From the NCBI GenBank assembly GCA_024195265.1, contig JAJLRJ010000003.1, forward strand, positions 55,235,284 to 55,299,283: a DNA stretch of 64,000 nt, in the 5' to 3' direction. Below, piece after piece: positions 58,301-64,000 of the stretch (its first letter is position 1; each line of letters starts with the position of its first letter). The position numbers were made by a program, and so were the translations under genes. The DNA is from Dendrophyllia cribrosa. Lineage: Eukaryota; Cnidaria; Anthozoa; Scleractinia; Dendrophylliidae. The notes below the pieces were generated by a model. The model worked only from the letters and a program-made list of their open reading frames with translations. It ran no database searches and was not told the origin of the DNA.

Positions 58301-60576
58301 CTTCTTACTAATATCAACTCTCCAACCAGAAGCAAACGTGTTAATAAACGAATCCACATGACGACAACTTTGGATAGTAGTGATAAATGCCTCTACAAGA
58401 AAAAGAAAAACGAGAAAGGATAGTGAGAGAAGTAGCAATCGAATTCAGTGTGTCACACAACATCGCCACATTTGACTGCTACAACGTGGTCAATTCTGTC
58501 GCGACTCTGTTCGTCTGGTGGTTCCTGTATAGGAAATTGCGAAATAAATGGAATGTTTGTTGCATGCTATACTTACTAGCCTTCACACAAGCCGTTTAAT
58601 TTGTTTTCACTAAACGGTCCAGGTACTGTTCTAAAGATTTTAAAACATCAATGGCGGACTCTATTGATTGTAGACAAAAAAGCTTGTCAATGAAGACAAA
58701 ATTAGAACATGACGGCTAGCAGCTTGAAACCTAATTTATACCATTCTGAGACTTCCACGCGAGAGAAGGGGTGGGAGGTTGGGCGGCCTTCTTCTTGAAA
58801 ACCATAGCCATTTCCGACCTAAATATGTGAATTCCTCTGCCCATTTTAAGACCTAACCCTTATTACTGAAACCGCCGGTGGTAAACTTCTATACAAATGT
58901 CCTTAATCTTCTAAATTGGAGTTGACAACTCAGCTGACAACTGAATAATCAGCCGAGTAAGATGAGTAACATATGCACGATGAGATGAGGTTGAAATTGA
59001 AATAATAAACAAATAACTAACTTACAAAATGTACAAATGCTAAAGTAAAGGCGAAACGAAACAGAAATTTGACAACCAATCGGAGACTTACATTGCTTAC
59101 GGCGCTGTAGAATAACCTAGAGAACTCTGTGTTAGAGGCTAATGCACTGCACGAGGCGTATCGTTGAACTCAGCAGTGAAAAATAAACTGACAAATTAAA
59201 GAAAAACTTAACAATATTTCTAGCAAAATGCTAATGATAGACCTGCCAGATATGCTGAATGCTCCAGAGAAACCTAATTAGTGACATGATTGTATATTGG
59301 TGTATAGATCCAACACTTACAACCCCCAACACTAACAACGCCCTCACCCCACCTTTCAAGCCAAAATTGCATAAATTCAAACTCAATTTGTAGACCAGGG
59401 AGCAAAAGATGCCCATTTTAGACCACTAATGTTTAATTATATATCCATTTTACAATACCAAGGTCAGTATTCGAAATGCTGAGAATTTTCGAGAAGCTTC
59501 GGAAATCATCGGAAAATCTTCGGGAAATAGAGTCGTTTATGCAAGTGAAAACAAAATCATATCTGCTTGGATGTATGACATTTCTTTTTCAGTGTTCAAC
59601 TCGTGATATATGGTGTTGTACACTGTACTCGAAGAGAAATGTCATATATTTGCCCACCAATATATTTGCCCACCAATATATTATCTTCCACTATATCTTG
59701 TAAACGACTACAGTGCCAAAAATGGAATCCGGTGATAAAAAAAGTTGTGGCGGCGGTATTAAGCAGATGTTACACGGGGCGATTCGCAACGACGATTTTT
59801 AGCTCAACAAAATTTACGACAGGTATGTTACAAGAAACAACTTGAGTAAAATTCGTGTTTTTGCGTTGCAAGTTTTTTAAGCTGATTCAAAAACCTCACA
59901 ACGCAAAAGTTGCGAAGAATATCGTCCGCGCACCCATGTTGCGATAAAAATAGTCGTTGCGAATCGTCCCGTGTAACATCACCTTTAAAGTCGTACGCTT
60001 TTAGTCCGCCGCTTTAGATGATTTGGAGAACGATTTATCCGTCGAAATCCATCTAGGACGGGCATCTTATTAGTTATCCAAGGTTATTTGGTGCCGATTA
60101 AAGTGCACACTGCAGAAACGACAGAAAGCATGAAGTATAAATGGAGCAAAAAACACGAAGCTATCAGGCCATAATGTTGATGCAGTTTAGTCTCTATATA
60201 AAAAGGTCAATGACGCTGGAGAGAGATATACAGAACTCAAATTATTATAAATTCGATTTACGTTCGAAGACAGAGTCGAGCCGAGATAACTAGTCTAAGT
60301 TTTGGACAGACTGAAACGTCTTATTTTATCCATCTACTATACTTATCCGTCGCTTTACACTTTATAAAAAGGAGTTATTTTTGTCTCGGACGAGTTATTG
60401 GCAGTCTGAATTTGCTAAACCGTTTGGTTCTCGTTTATAAAAAGGTAAGTGACTTACCTGTGGTTGAGATATGTCCAGAATTGCATGAATCGTAAGAATA
60501 ACGACAAATTGCCGAGTGTGATCGTCCGGGTTAGTGTACTGTTCTAAAACTGAGACAGTGTTCTTGTTGACAATGA
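58301..60576 (-). CDS. Two exons of an unrecognised gene
   Basis: Exon A (60458-60576) has a strong acceptor (TTGTTGGCTTTCAG) and donor (CAG/GTAAGT) and reads NTVSVLEQYTNPDDHTRQ then FVVILTIHAILDISQPQ. Exon B (58301-58390) follows in phase 0 (acceptor TTGTAGAG, donor AAG/GTAGGT) and reads AFITTIQSCRHVDSFINTFA then SGWRVDISKK. Both are open and look like parts of one helical, soluble protein, about 70 residues so far. I do not recognise the family and found no start, stop or neighbouring exon. They could conceivably belong to an upstream part of the lipoxygenase gene, but the sequence does not resemble PLAT or lipoxygenase. Confidence 0.5.
59767..59990. mobile_element. MITE with ATGTTACACGGGGCGATTCG ends
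   Basis: ATGTTACACGGGGCGATTCG at the left is mirrored by CGAATCGTCCCGTGTAACAT at the right; GTTGCGA motifs lie between. It lies in the putative intron between exons A and B of the unrecognised gene. Confidence 0.7.
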
Positions 60577-61648
60577 CTGAAAGCCAACAAAAATAGCGAA
60601 AATTATAACGGAATTAAAAAAACAGGATTTTAACAAAAATAACAGGCAGTACAGACAATAACAAAAATAACTGGCCTTTTCGAAAATGGCAGATGTAAGA
60701 GGGGGACGGAGCAAAATAACGAATATATCAAGCTTTTAGGAGACTGTACTGACCGAAAATAACCAATTCAAAATACAAATTCAAATTTAACAAAAATGAC
60801 GAAAATAACATACAATAATGCCGAATAAGAAAAATAACCGAATGTTACTCTAATTTGGTCCTTGAATGTTTGTCTCACTTTTCTATCTCAGTCAGTATCG
60901 CGCGTTTTATTGAATGCTGCGGCTGGCCGAAATCCAAGATATCTTAACTCAGAAGTGTGCACTTTACTAACAACGAACTTGTCGGTATCCACATTTGCCC
61001 CCGTAGTTCCCCCGGGAATTTGCATCGCTTTATCGCAACGTAAATGACTGCGCGCCATCTTTTTTTGCCATTAGATAATTGACATAATTATAATTATAAT
61101 TTAAAATATTTCAGCTTTCGCTTGTTATTACACTTAGCGGCTATGTCACCATTTTTATAGTGTTACTTTAAAAGCCCAAAACACATATTTAAAACAGTGG
61201 AAACGCAAATTAAAATAAAATGCTCCCGTTTTGTTTAAAAGTATTTTACTGGGGGTCTTAGTTCAGAGCAAAAATAAGTGTCTTGGGCTGCAGATGGCCA
61301 GAATGGAAATGGATTGCAACTTGAAAGAATTGGTCACCAACTTTTCAGGTTTATCACGTTGTGTCTTGGAAAATCTCGGATAACTCGCTAAAACTCCGAT
61401 TATACTCATGGTTGATCAGTTCTCTCATAACATTTTGAAAGTTCACTTGATATCTTATACCCGCGGTAACTCTGAGTCATAGCAATTTTTGGACATGTAT
61501 CCGTCTTCTATTTTTACCCGTCTGCTTATTCATTGCGAATATAACAAGTTATTAGTCTAGTATGATCTAGTATGATTTTGCTGAACCATATTATCGTCTT
61601 TTAAAAAGACCTACCGTGCGAGAGTTCCTGTGGGAATGAAATCTTGTC
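60577..61648. other. Upstream of exon A, no gene seen
   Basis: AT-rich, with repeated ACAAAAATAAC-type motifs (60600-60840). A short minus-strand frame near 60890-61030 could not be spliced sensibly to exon A. Confidence 0.35.
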
Positions 61649-62085
61649 AGTGCCCGAAGAAAAAAAAAAACGTATTTATTTTGGCTTATCATAAGTTATT
61701 CGATGTTTAACAATGATTAGTGGCTTCTTTGTTTGAAACAAATGGAGCAATTGTGGTCATGTGTAGACGAGGCACAAAGGGAGCGAACGTTTTCCCCAGA
61801 TATGCTTTGCATGTTTCTAAGAAACCGCATCCCACTATGAAAGACCACTGCCTCCCGCGCATGCAGTGCCCGAAGAAAATTAAAAAAGCGTATTTTGCTT
61901 ATCGTAAGATATTCTATGTTTAACAGTAATTGGTGGCTTCCTTGAATTGTTTGAAATGAAAGGAGCAAGTGTGATCATGTGTAGACGAGGCGCAAAAAGA
62001 AGAGAACGTTTCTGCCAGATATGCTTTGTATGCTTCTAAGAAACCGTACCCCACTATGAAAGAGCACTGCCCCCGCGCGTGTGTT
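61649..62085. repeat. About 215-bp tandem duplication
   Basis: CAGTGCCCGAAGAAAA starts each copy (61649 and 61864); both contain CATGTGTAGACGAGGC and CCAGATATGCTTTG. Diverged about 15-20% by eye; no coding continuity. Confidence 0.8.
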
Positions 62086-62336
62086 ACAAAAGACCCAAAA
62101 GGTATATCACTGTATTTTTCCGTTAGCTATTCTTCTTTTGTTTAAATCTCTATTCACATAAAAAATACTTGACACATCTGTTGACACAGATACGACTGAA
62201 CATCAAATTAAGGTGTATACTGTGAGGCCTGATGTTTTTTTTTTACATAAATTCTAACATGGCCCAGCTGTGGTAGTCAAGACTGTCGACTTTTTGGATT
62301 CCAAATCTCATTGATCCCATGCATGATGTGTATATA

Positions 62337-62489
62337 TGTTGTGGTACAATTTAGTCCTTGGTGCAAATTTTATTGTCCTTTGTTTTTGGGTATGGAAATG
62401 TATGATAATGTATGATAATGAGTTCTGACAAGAGATTTCTGAACAAAGGAAAATAAAATTTGCACCAAGGACAAAATTGCACCATAACA
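62337..62489. mobile_element. TGTTGTGGTNCAA MITE, diverged copy
   Basis: Inverted ends TGTTGTGGTACAA and TTGCACCATAACA, with TATA duplications (62333-62336 and 62490-62493). The inside has TTGGTGCAAATTTTATT and complement. Same end and duplication type as the copies at 31376 and 33510 but a different body. Confidence 0.7.
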
Positions 62490-63414
62490 TATATTTTATT
62501 GCTAACAGCAACAGTAACTGTAATAAAAAATGTAATGCATGTTCAAGGAGGTTCATGCCTGGCTATCGGATTTTATAATGTTTTACGTAAGGCAAATCTT
62601 TGTTGAAAAAATCAATTATGGTTGTCTGTGAATTAGACTACGAGGAGTCCCTCTTTCCCAGCTTAGTCCGTCTAGCGAGAAGAAACGAAAAAAACATTGG
62701 CGAGCGGAAAATGGCCGCGCGAAATAGAAGGTTTAACAGAGGGCCCGGATTGACTGTATATGTCAAATAAAACGTTTTACACGAGATATGAAAACCACTG
62801 CAATTCCGTGAACGATCTATTGCATCACATTGGATCAATACAAACAGTGATAAGACAGACCACTGCAAGGCGTTCTCTCAAAATGGCACTATGGTCGGCC
62901 AAACCTGACATGATCATCAGTGCTAAAAACTAGAAAAAAGACGTAATTCTATCAAAGGAAATCTAAAAATTATAGTGCACTTTTGTTAACAATATTATTA
63001 CTATATTAGTGCACTAAACTGATGTGTGTTTTTAAATGTTTCAAGTTGTTTCCCCGTGTCTTTGAAAAATCGATAAAAAAAATGTTGTGGTTCGTTCTCT
63101 TCACTTTTCAGGAACATAGCTTTTACATACACCAATTCCTAGCTCAGTACCGGTTAGTTTTGGGTGGTCGTGACTGAATTATTATATTATTTCTCATAAA
63201 ACTGATAAGAAAAATTTACAACGCACGTTATCACACATTTTACACATGCTTACCTTTAGAGTTTTTATCTATTAAAATTCCAGGTTGCTCGGCCAAACGT
63301 TAAATTTAAAAAGCAATGGTTTCAAAAACTAAACTGAGGGCTTTCGCTTTCACACAGAAACACACTATGGTCTCAAAAATCTCGTATTAAAGTAAATTAA
63401 AATTCTAAATTAAA

Positions 63415-63725
63415 AATTACACATTGAGGACGCGAGGGAAATCGAGTTTCAAAGAGTGCACAGAAATGGGAGAAAGATCAGCAATAATCCCCGTCCGATC
63501 TTGGCCAGATTTCTTCGATTTACTGATCGTGAACTGGTGCGTAAAAAGGCGAAGGAACTGAAAGGAACAAATTTCGTAATCTACGAGGACCTGCCAAAGG
63601 AGCTCATCGACAGACGACGTTTAATGCTACCAAAATTAAAAGCTGCTAAGAAGCAAGGAAGCAGGGCCTACTTTAGCGCATCGGAGCCAGATAAACTGTA
63701 TGTAAATGGCACCCTAGTTTTGTAA
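63415..63725 (+). pseudogene. L1-type ORF1 protein fragment (RNA-binding C-terminal domain)
   Basis: Reads KLHIEDAREIEFQRVHR, then NNPRPILARFLRFTDRE, LKGTNFVIYEDLPKEL and EPDKLYVNGTLVL before a stop. This is the layout of the L1 ORF1 RNA-binding and C-terminal domains that coat element RNA. The frame is broken upstream at about 63412 and no coiled coil or ORF2 is visible, so it is a fragment. It may come from the same LINE clade as the 52.8-56.0 kb copy. Confidence 0.75.
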
Positions 63726-64000
63726 TAATAGAGATCAGTTTTATCTTCGACCTTATTTTGCAGCTTTGACCTACTTATATATCGCCATAGAATAGTTTTT
63801 TTTTTTCTAGGAAACTTCGTTTTTCAGGGAGCATGGATCAATACTAACTCATCGAATCAGTACCATAGCGCTAAAAATGCTGCGACCACATAGTATATGT
63901 ACCATGTTTTTGTATTTATGTGTGTGTTTTTTTGTATCCACTGGGGAAAATTCAATTTTTATTCAATCAAACCAAATGAGTACCATTTCTCGCTGCATTT

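Overview
This window is nuclear DNA from an animal, most likely an anthozoan cnidarian and probably a reef coral. Three things point there: spliced genes with compact exons, a TPR-CHAT protein and a PLAT-less lipoxygenase of kinds I associate with cnidarians, and tRNA-derived SINEs of a kind I associate with corals. The DNA is AT-rich. Genes make up a small part of it; most of the rest is nested transposon remains, many with target-site duplications (TSDs) that can be read directly.

Layout: 1-5.1 kb is a decayed element with PIF1-helicase remnants and long inverted ends, holding a nested Tc1/mariner derivative, and is followed by a 71-base C run. 5.6-8.1 kb (-) is a single-exon TPR-CHAT protein. 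8.1-23.2 kb is a repeat island. It holds a 370-bp MITE; a 4.17-kb inverted-repeat element with two further palindromic elements inside it; a gag-bearing retroelement with split terminal repeats and a spliced ORF, itself carrying a 1.69-kb palindromic insertion; and a degenerate 2.7-kb palindromic element with nested SINE and MITEs. 23.5-23.85 kb is a 17-bp minisatellite.

24.0-36.3 kb (-) is a complete 17-exon gene for TFIIH subunit GTF2H2 (392 aa by my splice model). It starts 217 bp from, and head-to-head with, a single-exon BTB-BACK-PHR gene at 36.56-37.90 kb (+). 39.3-49.9 kb (-) is a lipoxygenase gene: eleven exons in consistent phase, with the first exon or exons missing. Its predicted protein lacks the expected first histidine iron ligand and the C-terminal isoleucine ligand. 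51.5 kb (+) has a possible secreted-peptide first exon. 52.8-56.0 kb (-) is a dead L1-type LINE interrupted by a 219-bp insertion. 58.3 and 60.5 kb (-) carry two well-formed exons of a gene I do not recognise. 63.4 kb (+) is an L1-ORF1 fragment at the window edge.

The cellular genes have unrelated roles: transcription/DNA repair, ubiquitin-ligase adaptor, lipid oxidation, and a putative caspase-like protease. The one clear regulatory link is the short shared promoter interval between GTF2H2 and the BTB gene. All gene models are my own reading of splice sites and frames; none was tested against transcripts or databases.
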